A DNA stretch of 62,180 nt, from the NCBI GenBank assembly GCA_964486865.1, contig CAZAOZ010000014.1:1-62180 (forward strand), read 5' to 3'. Positions within the stretch are counted from its first letter, which is position 1; each line of letters opens with the position of its first letter. Below are positions 1 through 8,282 of the stretch, piece after piece. The translations under genes and the position numbers were made by a program. Source of the DNA: Ga0077527 sp964486865 (GTDB lineage Bacteria; Pseudomonadota; Gammaproteobacteria; Burkholderiales; SG8-41). The notes under the pieces were generated by a model. It had not been told where the DNA came from and ran no database searches. It saw only the letters and a list, made by a program, of their open reading frames with translations.

Positions 1-46
1 TAGCGTGCCCGCTTCTCGAATAAATAACGTCTTGCAATCTCACACC

Positions 47-68
47 TAGGGCCTGTTAACAGGCCCTA
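47..68. repeat. Perfect 22-bp palindrome upstream of motA
   Basis: The half-site TAGGGCCTGTT is followed directly by its exact reverse complement, with no spacer. The last two bases are the first two of the -35 element of the likely motA promoter. It could be an operator, a terminator stem of an upstream gene, or fused ends of a small mobile repeat; related half-sites recur between fliK and fliL (27577-27627). The sequence is certain, the role is not. Confidence 0.8.
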
Positions 69-93
69 AAGATTCCCGGCATTTTTCCGTTAA
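67..93 (+). promoter_or_regulatory. Predicted sigma-28 (FliA) promoter of motAB
   Basis: The -35 element TAAA (67-70) and the -10 element TCCGTTAA (86-93) are separated by 15 bases, the spacing of FliA promoters; consensus is TAAA-N15-GCCGATAA. The same -10 core CCGTTAA recurs before the GGDEF gene and flgK. motAB are late genes in other bacteria, which agrees. The leader to the motA start would be about 100 nt. Confidence 0.65.
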
Positions 94-201
94 TTCTCCC
101 GTAGGGCAGAGCCGGAAAGGCTCATCCCGGGTGGAGCACGTCCTGGTCGGCCATGGGGCGCGTTGCTCAGTCAATGCAAATGACAGTGAGGCGGACGGAC
201 T

Positions 202-1053
202 GTGCTGGTCATCATCGGATATGTCATCGTCAGTGCTTCGGTGCTGGGCGGTTTTGCCCTTGCCGGCGGTCACATGGCCTCGTTGCTGCAGCCGATTGAA
301 TTGCTGATGATCGGCGGTGCGGCGGTCGGCGCCTTTATCGTCGGCAACAACGGCAAGGCGATCAAGGCGACGCTGCAGGCGCTGCCCAAGACGCTGACAG
401 GATCGAAGTACACCAAGGTGGTGTACATGGATCTGATGGCGCTGCTGTACGACATCCTTACCAAGGTGCGCAAAGAAGGCCTGATGATGATCGAGAACGA
501 CGTCGAAAATCCGAAGCAGAGCCCGATTTTTGCAAAGTATCCGCGCATTCTCAATGATCACCACGTGATGGAATTCATCACCGACTATCTGCGCCTGATG
601 GTCGGCGGCAACCTGAACACATTCGAAATCGAGAACCTGATGGACAACGAAATCGAGACCCACCACCAGGAGGGGCATGTGCCGGTGGGCGCGGTGGCGC
701 GACTGGGCGACGGCATGCCCGCGTTCGGCATCGTCGCGGCGGTGATGGGCGTGGTGCATACCATGGGCTCGGTGGGCAAACCGCCGGCGGAGCTGGGCAT
801 CATGATCGCCCACGCCCTGGTCGGCACCTTCCTCGGCATCCTGCTGGCCTACGGTTTCGTCGGCCCGCTGTCGACACTGCTCGAACAGAAGCTCGAAGAG
901 TCAACCAAGATGTTCCAGTGCATCAAGGTCACGCTGCTGGCCAGTCTCAACGGCTACTCACCGGCGCTGGCAGTGGAGTTCGGACGCAAGGTGCTGTATT
1001 CGGCGGAACGCCCGTCGTTTCTCGAGCTGGAAAAGCACGTCAAGCGGAAGTAG
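202..1053 (+). CDS. motA: Flagellar motor stator protein MotA
   Basis: MotA forms the proton-driven stator with MotB in the inner membrane and pushes on FliG. The 283-residue product has two N-terminal membrane helices (about residues 1-20 and 30-50), a long cytoplasmic loop carrying the charged FliG-contact region, and a second hydrophobic pair (about 170-230) with the conserved PAFGIVAAVMGVVHTM segment. Length is normal. The start is GTG with GAGG ten bases upstream; no in-frame ATG gives the first membrane helix intact. motB follows after 26 bases, so the two are probably co-transcribed from the sigma-28 site at 67-93. Confidence 0.95.
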   Translation: MLVIIGYVIVSASVLGGFALAGGHMASLLQPIELLMIGGAAVGAFIVGNNGKAIKATLQALPKTLTGSKYTKVVYMDLMALLYDILTKVRKEGLMMIENDVENPKQSPIFAKYPRILNDHHVMEFITDYLRLMVGGNLNTFEIENLMDNEIETHHQEGHVPVGAVARLGDGMPAFGIVAAVMGVVHTMGSVGKPPAELGIMIAHALVGTFLGILLAYGFVGPLSTLLEQKLEESTKMFQCIKVTLLASLNGYSPALAVEFGRKVLYSAERPSFLELEKHVKRK

Positions 1054-1079
1054 GCGCCGCACCGCGCGGAGCATGACCC

Positions 1080-2006
1080 ATGGCAGACGATTCCCAGAGA
1101 CCGATCATCGTCAAGCGCATCAAGAAACACGCCGCCGGGCACCACGGCGGCGCGTGGAAGATCGCGTATGCCGACTTCGTGACGGCCATGATGGCGTTTT
1201 TCCTGCTGATGTGGCTGCTCGGTTCAACGAGCAAAGGCGACCTCAAGGGTATCGCCGACTTCTTCAACACACCGCTGAAAATCGCGCTCGCCGGCGGCAG
1301 CGGCTCCGGCGACAGTTCGCACGTCATCCAGGGCGGCGGCAAGGATCTCAGCCGGAGCGTAGGCCAGGCGATGCACGGTGAATTGCCGGACCGGCGGATG
1401 CTCAGCATCAAGGCGGCGGAGGCGGAACTGGAAAAGCGCGAGAGCATGAAACTGAATGAACTGAAGGCCAAGCTCGAGCAGGCCATTGAACAGAATCCGG
1501 CGCTGAACCAGTTTCGCGATCAACTGCTGATTGACGTCACGCCGGAGGGGCTGCGCGTGCAAATCGTCGATGCCCAGAACCGGCCGATGTTCGCGTCCGG
1601 GCGCGCTGAACTGCAACCCTACGCGAGGGACATTCTCCTCGAGATTGGCAAGACGTTGAACGGTGTCGAGAACAAGCTGAGTATTTCCGGGCATACCGAT
1701 GCCACGCCTTACGCAGCGGGAGGGCGCGGCTACGGCAACTGGGAACTGTCGTCCGAGCGGGCCAACGCGTCGCGCCGCGTGCTGGTGCAGGGCGGCATGG
1801 ACGAAGGGCGCCTAGCGCGTGTGGTCGGCATAGCGGCCGCGGCGCCTCTCGACAAGAAGGATCCGTTCAATCCGCTCAACCGCCGCATCAGTCTGATCGT
1901 GATGAACAAGCAGGCCGAGACGGCAATGGATCGAAACAGCGAAACCGTGGAAAGCAATCCGCCCGCCAATGTTGACATTTCCGCACCCGCCAAAAGCCCT
2001 TCCTGA
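1080..2006 (+). CDS. motB: Flagellar motor stator protein MotB
   Basis: MotB anchors the stator to peptidoglycan and carries the proton-binding aspartate. The N-terminus has a basic stretch, then AYADFVTAMMAFFLLMWLL (about residues 30-48), a single membrane helix starting with the expected Asp. The C-terminal half is an OmpA-like peptidoglycan-binding domain (SISGHTDATPY, then NWELSSERA and NPLNRRISLIV). 308 residues is typical. Its last 38 bases overlap the downstream methyltransferase gene in another frame, suggesting translational coupling. Confidence 0.95.
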   Translation: MADDSQRPIIVKRIKKHAAGHHGGAWKIAYADFVTAMMAFFLLMWLLGSTSKGDLKGIADFFNTPLKIALAGGSGSGDSSHVIQGGGKDLSRSVGQAMHGELPDRRMLSIKAAEAELEKRESMKLNELKAKLEQAIEQNPALNQFRDQLLIDVTPEGLRVQIVDAQNRPMFASGRAELQPYARDILLEIGKTLNGVENKLSISGHTDATPYAAGGRGYGNWELSSERANASRRVLVQGGMDEGRLARVVGIAAAAPLDKKDPFNPLNRRISLIVMNKQAETAMDRNSETVESNPPANVDISAPAKSPS

Positions 2007-2757
2007 AGCGGTTTTTCCGCTCTCCGGATTGCCGCCCGCGATCAGGGTGGCCGGACTGCACGCAGTTTGCGTCTTCGTGGCGTGGTTGCTTGCAGACGCA
2101 TGGCCGGGCCTGCCCGCGTGGCAGTGGCTGGAGGCCGCGCTCGCCGTCCTCGGCGGCGCGGCGTTGGGACTCGCACCCTGGTGGGTCGTCATCAACGCCG
2201 TGTTCGTGCCGGGCCTTGTCGGGGCATTGACGATGGATGTCGCGCCGGCATGGGCGTTGGGTGCGTTCATCGTCATGGCGCTGGTCTATTGGAGCGTGGC
2301 CCGCACCCAGGTTCCGCTGTTTCTGTCCAGCGAAGCCGCGATCGGCGCCTTGCTGCATCTGCTGCCGGCGACGCCGCAGCCGCGTTTTCTTGATCTGGGT
2401 TGTGGTACCGGGCGGGTGATTGCGCGTCTCGCCGGGCACCGGCGCGACGGACGATTTGACGGTATCGAATGCGCGCCGCTGCCGTGGCTGGTCGCCTGGC
2501 TGCGGTCGTTCGGTACCGGTGCGCGCGGTTCGATCCGGCAGGGTGATTTCTGGCAGCGGAATCTGGCGCAGTACGACGTCGTGTATGCCTATCTGTCGCC
2601 GGTGCCCATGGCGCGTCTGTGGCAGAAGGCGCGTCATGAAATGCGGCCGGGGACGCTGCTGATCAGCAACACCTTCGCCGTGCCGGGCGTGACTGCCGAT
2701 GAGATCATCAAGCCCGGCAGCGCCTGGGGCGGCTGCCTGCATATCTACCGGATGTGA
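1969..2757 (+). CDS. Membrane-anchored class I SAM-dependent methyltransferase
   Basis: The N-terminal 115 residues are strongly hydrophobic and look like three or four membrane helices (about 25-45, 52-75, 78-92, 97-113). A Rossmann-type methyltransferase follows, with SAM-binding motif I FLDLGCGTGR at about residue 140 and an acidic second strand (FDGIECAP). The target is unknown; it could be a protein, lipid or small molecule at the membrane. The gene begins inside the end of motB and is followed 22 bases later by the HDOD gene, so it sits within a mot-flh transcript. I know of no standard flagellar protein of this type. The methyltransferase fold is secure, the function open. Confidence 0.8.
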   Translation: MLTFPHPPKALPEAVFPLSGLPPAIRVAGLHAVCVFVAWLLADAWPGLPAWQWLEAALAVLGGAALGLAPWWVVINAVFVPGLVGALTMDVAPAWALGAFIVMALVYWSVARTQVPLFLSSEAAIGALLHLLPATPQPRFLDLGCGTGRVIARLAGHRRDGRFDGIECAPLPWLVAWLRSFGTGARGSIRQGDFWQRNLAQYDVVYAYLSPVPMARLWQKARHEMRPGTLLISNTFAVPGVTADEIIKPGSAWGGCLHIYRM

Positions 2758-2779
2758 TGGCGATGATCCGGGGTGCGGC

Positions 2780-3712
2780 ATGAACGTTCATACCACTCAC
2801 GATCTGGCCTACTGGGTGCAGCAGTTCGGTCGCGGGGACCTGCCCGTGCTCGCGCGTACCGTGCACGAACTGGCGCGCCTGTCAGTCGATGAAGAAAGCG
2901 CGACGCCGCAGCGCGTGTCCGAGATCGTGCTGCACGATCCGTTGATGACCATCAAGGTGCTGCAGTACATCCAGCTGAACAGGCATGCCAGCCAGAGCAC
3001 CGAGATTACGACCATCGCCCATGCTCTGATGATGCTGGGACTCGGGCCGTTTTTCCGTCATTTCGGCAGGCAGGCCACCCTGGAAGCCCGGTTGGAGGCT
3101 TACCCGCCGGCGCTCGAGGGCGCGCTCGCGGTAGCCAGCCGGGCGCGCCACGCCGCCCTCTACGCGCGTGACTGGGCCATCGAGCGCCATGATGTGGAAG
3201 TTGACGAAGTGATGATCGCCGCCCTGCTGCACGATGTGGCCGAGATGCTGCTGTGGTGTACCAGTCCTGGACATGCGTTGCGCGTCCAGGACGCGCTCGA
3301 GACTGACCATACGCTGCGCAGCGAGCAGGCCCAGCACGCCATACTGGGCGTTTCACTGGTGGATGTGCAGCTGCAGATGGCGAAGGAGTGGCGATTGCCG
3401 GCGGTATTGCATGGCCTGATTGATGATCATCGCGTAGTCAAGCCGCGGGAGGCCAACGTGATCCATGCGGTTGCGGTGGCGCGTCACAGCGCGCGGGGCT
3501 GGGACGATGCCGCGCTGATGCATGATTATGAGGAAATCGGGCGCCTGCTCGGCCAGTCAACGGAGGTCGTGCGCAGGCGCATAGTCCGCGTCGCGCTGCA
3601 GGCGGCACGGGACTGGACCTGGTACGGGGTGCCGCCCGCTGCGGCGTTGCTGCCGTTGATTACGACCGGTGCCGGCATGTGCACCGCAGACCCGCTGCCC
3701 CAGTTGGTCTGA
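2780..3712 (+). CDS. HDOD domain signalling protein
   Basis: The 310-residue protein matches the HDOD family: HD-related domains that usually lack phosphodiesterase activity and act as signalling scaffolds, some in motility. The core spans about residues 25-220, with DPLMTIKVLQYIQ near the N-terminus and LLHDVAEMLLW at about 150. No partner output domain (GGDEF, EAL, REC) is attached. The ATG at 2780 was chosen because it opens with the usual N-terminal helix; an upstream in-frame start at 2699 would run into the methyltransferase gene. The position between the mot genes and flhB suggests a motility role, which is inference. Confidence 0.8.
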   Translation: MNVHTTHDLAYWVQQFGRGDLPVLARTVHELARLSVDEESATPQRVSEIVLHDPLMTIKVLQYIQLNRHASQSTEITTIAHALMMLGLGPFFRHFGRQATLEARLEAYPPALEGALAVASRARHAALYARDWAIERHDVEVDEVMIAALLHDVAEMLLWCTSPGHALRVQDALETDHTLRSEQAQHAILGVSLVDVQLQMAKEWRLPAVLHGLIDDHRVVKPREANVIHAVAVARHSARGWDDAALMHDYEEIGRLLGQSTEVVRRRIVRVALQAARDWTWYGVPPAAALLPLITTGAGMCTADPLPQLV

Positions 3713-3817
3713 ACCCCCGAAATAGGGCCCGAATTCCGGCGTTCTTCTCCGCTGGACGGCCGGCAGTGCTGCGGATAATTCAGCCATCCGCAATAACCGC
3801 ACACACGCCGCCCACTG

Positions 3818-4969
3818 ATGGCTGAAGAATCCGATCTCGAACGCACCGAACCGCCCTCACCCCGACGTCTTGAACAGGCGCGGGAGGAAGGGCAGATTGC
3901 GCGTTCGCCAGAGCTTTCGACATTTGCCGTGCTGATGGCCGGCGCCGGCGGCTTGTGGTTTGCCGGCAGCCATCTGTTTGGCGGACTCCAGGCGCTGATG
4001 GTGCGTGGCCTGCATGTCGATGCGGTTGCCGATGATCCCGGCGCGATGCAGACCGCTTTGCTGCAGCACGGCACGGATACCATGTTGCTGATGGCGCCGC
4101 TGTTTGCCGTCATGGTGCTGGTCGCACTGGCTGCCCCATTGGGACTTTCCGGCTGGCTGTTCACTTTCAAGCCGGTCGAGCCTGATTTTTCCCGTCTGAA
4201 TCCGATGAAGGGCCTTGTGCGCATGGTTTCCGGGCAGGCGCTTGCCGAACTGGGCAAGGCGCTGGCAAAGGCCGCGGTGATCGGCACCGTCGGTGCCCTG
4301 GTGCTGTGGAGTCAGACTGCGGAATTGATGGCGCTGTTGGCGCTGCCGCTGGAGCGTGGCATCGCCGAGATGGGGCACATCGTGGTGTGGAGCCTCGCCA
4401 TGATTGCCGGGGGCATGATCCTGATAGTCGCCGTCGATGTCCCGTTGCAGTTGTGGCGTCACACATCGCGTCTGCGGATGTCGCGCGAGGACATCAAGAA
4501 GGAGATGAAGGAAACCGAAGGCGACCCGCAGGTCAAGGCCGTCATCCGCAGCCAGCAGCGTGAGATGGCGCGCCGGCGCATGATGGCCGCGGTGCCCACG
4601 GCGGACGTGGTGGTCACCAATCCCGCGCACTATGCCGTCGCGCTGTCCTATGCCGACAAGACCATGCGTGCGCCACGGGTTGTCGCCAAGGGCTCGGAAC
4701 TGGTTGCCGCGCGCATCAGGGCGCTTGCGGCCGAGCACCATGTGCCGGTGCTGGAGTCGCCGCCGCTGGCGCGCGCGCTGTATCACCACGCCGAGATCGG
4801 CGACGAAATCCCGGAAACACTCTACACCGCGGTGGCCGAGGTGCTGGCCTACGTGTTCCGGCTGCGTCACTACAACACCGACGGCGGGCCGGCGCCGCAG
4901 CCGCCGGGCGCCATTGCGGTGCCGCCCGGGCTCGATCCCGCGGAAGCTAGCATGAACGGTGCGGCATGA
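3818..4969 (+). CDS. flhB: Flagellar export gate/switch protein FlhB (variant NPAH motif)
   Basis: FlhB is part of the type III export gate and switches specificity from rod/hook to filament substrates after self-cleavage within NPTH. The 383-residue protein starts MAEESDLERTE, has four hydrophobic segments (about 30-50, 85-110, 140-165, 185-210), then the basic linker and cytoplasmic domain. At residues 268-271 the sequence reads NPAH, not NPTH: the threonine is replaced by alanine (GCG codon at 4625-4627). The downstream AP.VVAKG and EIPETLYTAVAEVLA regions are intact. flhA overlaps by four bases (ATGA). A free FlhB C-terminal paralogue lies at 37661-37975. Confidence 0.96.
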   Translation: MAEESDLERTEPPSPRRLEQAREEGQIARSPELSTFAVLMAGAGGLWFAGSHLFGGLQALMVRGLHVDAVADDPGAMQTALLQHGTDTMLLMAPLFAVMVLVALAAPLGLSGWLFTFKPVEPDFSRLNPMKGLVRMVSGQALAELGKALAKAAVIGTVGALVLWSQTAELMALLALPLERGIAEMGHIVVWSLAMIAGGMILIVAVDVPLQLWRHTSRLRMSREDIKKEMKETEGDPQVKAVIRSQQREMARRRMMAAVPTADVVVTNPAHYAVALSYADKTMRAPRVVAKGSELVAARIRALAAEHHVPVLESPPLARALYHHAEIGDEIPETLYTAVAEVLAYVFRLRHYNTDGGPAPQPPGAIAVPPGLDPAEASMNGAA

Positions 4970-7038
4970 ACGGCGCACTGAGCCTGAATTTCTCCAACGC
5001 CGCGCTGCTGCGCGGGCTGGCGGGGCCGCTGCTCATCGTCATGATCCTGGCGATGATGATCCTGCCGTTGCCGCCGTTCGCGCTGGATGTGCTGTTCACC
5101 TTCAATATCGCATTTTCCATCATGGTGCTGCTCACGGGGGTCTATACCGTGCGGCCGCTCGATTTCGCGATCTTCCCGACCGTGCTGCTGGTGACGACGC
5201 TGCTGCGCCTGTCGCTCAACATTGCGTCGACGCGGGTGGTGCTGCTCCATGGCCATACCGGGCCGGATGCCGCCGGAAAAGTCATTGAGTCATTCGGCCA
5301 CTTCGTGGTCGGCGACAACTACGCCGTGGGCGTGGTCGTGTTCATCATCATGGTGGTGATCAACTTCATCGTCATCACCAAGGGCGCCGGACGGATCGCC
5401 GAGGTGAGCGCGCGCTTTACCCTGGATGCAATGCCCGGCAAGCAGATGGCCATAGACGCCGATCTCAACGCCGGGCTGATCGGCGAGGATGAGGCGCGCC
5501 GCCGCCGTACCGAAGTTTCGCAGGAAGCCGATTTCTACGGGTCGATGGATGGCGCCAGCAAATTCGTCCGTGGCGACGCCGTGGCCGGCATCATCATCGT
5601 GATCATCAATATAGTCGGCGGTCTTGCCATCGGCGTGCTTCAGCACCAGATGGACGTGTCCACCGCCGCACGGAACTACGTGCTGCTGTCCATCGGCGAT
5701 GGACTGGTGGCGCAGATTCCGGCGCTGGTGATCTCCACTGCGGCGGGTCTGGTGGTGACCCGCGTCGGCAGCGAGCAGAACATGGGACAGCAGCTCTTTT
5801 CGCAGCTGCTGGGCCGTCCGCAGGCGCTGGCCATCACCGCAGGCATCATCGGTCTTCTCGGCCTGGTGCCGGGCATGCCGCATGTTGCCTTTTTGCTGCT
5901 GGCAGCGGCGCTGGGTTACGGCGCCTACTACCTGGCGCAGCAGCAGGCGCAGGCGCAGGCGAAGCCCGTGGCAACACAAGCGTCGGCGGCTGCGCCCGAG
6001 ATCATCGATGTGAGCTGGAACGACGTGGTGCCCGTCGATGTGCTGGGGCTGGAGGTCGGCTATCGGCTGGTGCCGCTGGTGGACAAGGGACAGGACGGCG
6101 AATTGCTCAAGCGCATCAAGGCGATACGCAAGAAATTTGCCCAGGAAATCGGCTTTCTGCCGCCGGCCATCCATATCCGCGACAACCTCGAGCTGCGCCC
6201 CGGCGCCTACCGCGTGCTGTTGAAGGGAGTGGAAGTTGCCTATCACGATGCGCATCCCGGCATGTACCTGGCGATCAATCCCGGCCGCGTAACGCAGCAG
6301 GTGACGGGTATCGCAACCACCGATCCGGCATTCGGCCTGCCCGCGGTCTGGGTGGATGCCAACGCGCGCGATTCCGCGCAGGCCGCAGGCTATACCGTAG
6401 TCGATGCCAGCACCGTTATCGCCACCCACATTTCACAGTTGATTCATGCCCATGCGTCGGAGTTGCTGGGGAGGCCCGAACTGCAGCAATTGATCGATCA
6501 CGTATCGCGCGAAACGCCGAAACTTGTCGAAGATCTCACGCCCAAGCTGCTGCCGATGTCGGTAGTGCAGCGCGTGCTGCAAAACCTGCTCGACGAGCAG
6601 GTGCATATCCGCGACATGCGGACCATCCTTGAGACGCTGGCGGCGCACGCAGCGCGCACCCAGGACCCCGCATTGCTTACTGCCGAAGTGCGCATTGCGC
6701 TGGGGCGCGCCATTGCCCAGCAGACTTTCCCGGGCAGCGCCGACATGCAGGTGATCGCGCTGGATCCGGCGATGGAACGCCTGCTGATGCAGGCCGCGGC
6801 AGCGGACAGCGCAGTGATCGAGCCGACACTTGCCGACAATCTGACGCGCAATGTGCATCAGGCGGCGCAACAGCAGGAGCAGATGGGGTTGCCGGCGGTG
6901 TTGCTGGTGCCGCAGCAGTTGCGGGTGCTGCTGTCGCGTTTCCTGCGCCGGTCGATTCCGCATCTGAAAGTGCTGTCTCACAGCGAGGTCCCTGATACGC
7001 GAACGATCAGGGTTGTAGCGATAGCAGGGAGTCATTGA
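4966..7038 (+). CDS. flhA: Flagellar export apparatus ring protein FlhA
   Basis: FlhA forms the nonameric ring of the flagellar export gate; its cytoplasmic domain docks chaperone-substrate complexes. The 690-residue product shows the FHIPEP family layout: about eight hydrophobic segments in the first 330 residues, including the cytoplasmic loop motif FTLDAMPGKQMAIDADLNAG (about 145-164) and QEADFYGSMDGASKFVRGDA, then a linker rich in Gln/Ala and the soluble C-terminal domain. Length is normal. The start ATG lies within the end of flhB and its stop overlaps the flhF start, so flhB-A-F-G are translationally coupled. Confidence 0.97.
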   Translation: MNGALSLNFSNAALLRGLAGPLLIVMILAMMILPLPPFALDVLFTFNIAFSIMVLLTGVYTVRPLDFAIFPTVLLVTTLLRLSLNIASTRVVLLHGHTGPDAAGKVIESFGHFVVGDNYAVGVVVFIIMVVINFIVITKGAGRIAEVSARFTLDAMPGKQMAIDADLNAGLIGEDEARRRRTEVSQEADFYGSMDGASKFVRGDAVAGIIIVIINIVGGLAIGVLQHQMDVSTAARNYVLLSIGDGLVAQIPALVISTAAGLVVTRVGSEQNMGQQLFSQLLGRPQALAITAGIIGLLGLVPGMPHVAFLLLAAALGYGAYYLAQQQAQAQAKPVATQASAAAPEIIDVSWNDVVPVDVLGLEVGYRLVPLVDKGQDGELLKRIKAIRKKFAQEIGFLPPAIHIRDNLELRPGAYRVLLKGVEVAYHDAHPGMYLAINPGRVTQQVTGIATTDPAFGLPAVWVDANARDSAQAAGYTVVDASTVIATHISQLIHAHASELLGRPELQQLIDHVSRETPKLVEDLTPKLLPMSVVQRVLQNLLDEQVHIRDMRTILETLAAHAARTQDPALLTAEVRIALGRAIAQQTFPGSADMQVIALDPAMERLLMQAAAADSAVIEPTLADNLTRNVHQAAQQQEQMGLPAVLLVPQQLRVLLSRFLRRSIPHLKVLSHSEVPDTRTIRVVAIAGSH

Positions 7039-8282
7039 TGAGCGCAAAAAAGTTTTCCGGAGCAACGTCCCGCGAAGTGCTGCACAAGGTCAGGCATGCA
7101 CTGGGGGACGATGCCGTCATCATTGCCAACCGGGCAGTAGGCAATGGCGTCGAGGTGCTGGCCGTGTCGGCCAGAACACTGGGTGTGGGCATGGAAGAGG
7201 AGGCGCCCGCGGCGCCGCGCCCGGCCAAACCGGCGGGCGTGCCGCGCGCCGGGCCGCCGCCGCGGGCCGCTGCCTCATCGCCGCAACCTGCGGCAGGATC
7301 GAACACGACGGCAACAGACGCGGCCGGGGTGCGGGGCATACTCAGCGAAATCCAGCACATGCGCGGCGTGCTGCAGGCCGAACTCGCCGCCATGTCGATC
7401 AGCGACCTGCAACGGCGCAATCCGGTTGCCACCGGCCTGCTGGGCGAACTGCTGTGCGCGGGATTCAGTCCCGCCATCGCACGGGCGCTGACGGCGCGCC
7501 TGCCTGTTGGTGAAACGCCGGAACTGCTGCGGCGACGGGTGAGCACGGCGCTGGAACAGCGCATTGCCATCGCCGCCGACGACGACATAATCACGCGGGG
7601 CGGGGTTTTTGCGCTGGTCGGACCGACCGGAGTCGGCAAGACCACGACCATCGCCAAGCTCGCCGCGCGCGGCGTGATGCGCTACGGCGCGTCGGGCGTG
7701 GCGCTGTTGACGACCGACAGCTACCGCATCGCGGCCCAGGACCAGTTGCGCGTTTATGCCAGGATACTCGGCGTGTCCGTGCACCCGGTCAAGGACGCTG
7801 CAAACCTGGCGATGCTGCTGGGGGAGCTGGGTGACAAGCGGATCGTGCTGATTGACACCATCGGCATGAGCCAGCGTGACCGGCTGGTGGCGAACCAGTC
7901 CGCGTTGCTGGCCGGCAGCCGGGCGGTGCGCAAGATACTCCTGCTCAACGCGACGGCGAATGTCGCCACGCTGGAAGAAGTCGTGTCCGGATACGCGCCC
8001 GGTGAAAAGCCCGGCTGCATCATCACCAAGGTCGATGAAGCCGCCGGGCTGGCGCCGGCACTCGACGTCTGTGTGCGTCATGGGTTGATGCTGCACTACC
8101 TGACCAACGGCCAGCGCGTTCCCGAAGACATTCATCTGCCCAACCGTGCCTATCTGCTCCATCGTGCGCTGCGGGCGGCGTCCAGACATCCGGCGCTGGC
8201 TCTGGCGCCCGAAGAACTGCCGCTGATGATGGCCATGCCTGCTCCGTCTGTTGCTGTTGCTGCAGGAGGGTCCCGTGTTTGA
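7038..8282 (+). CDS. flhF: Flagellar placement GTPase FlhF
   Basis: FlhF is an SRP-family GTPase that sets the cell-pole position of the flagellum. The B domain opens KKFSGATSREVLHKVRHALG; a variable Pro/Ala-rich linker (about 55-95) leads to the NG domains, with P-loop LVGPTGVGKTTTIAKLA at about 195 and LLTTDSYRIAAQDQLRVYA after it. 414 residues is usual. The ATG at 7038 overlaps the flhA stop; a TTG one codon upstream is possible but unnecessary. With FlhG downstream this indicates polar flagellation. Confidence 0.95.
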   Translation: MSAKKFSGATSREVLHKVRHALGDDAVIIANRAVGNGVEVLAVSARTLGVGMEEEAPAAPRPAKPAGVPRAGPPPRAAASSPQPAAGSNTTATDAAGVRGILSEIQHMRGVLQAELAAMSISDLQRRNPVATGLLGELLCAGFSPAIARALTARLPVGETPELLRRRVSTALEQRIAIAADDDIITRGGVFALVGPTGVGKTTTIAKLAARGVMRYGASGVALLTTDSYRIAAQDQLRVYARILGVSVHPVKDAANLAMLLGELGDKRIVLIDTIGMSQRDRLVANQSALLAGSRAVRKILLLNATANVATLEEVVSGYAPGEKPGCIITKVDEAAGLAPALDVCVRHGLMLHYLTNGQRVPEDIHLPNRAYLLHRALRAASRHPALALAPEELPLMMAMPAPSVAVAAGGSRV

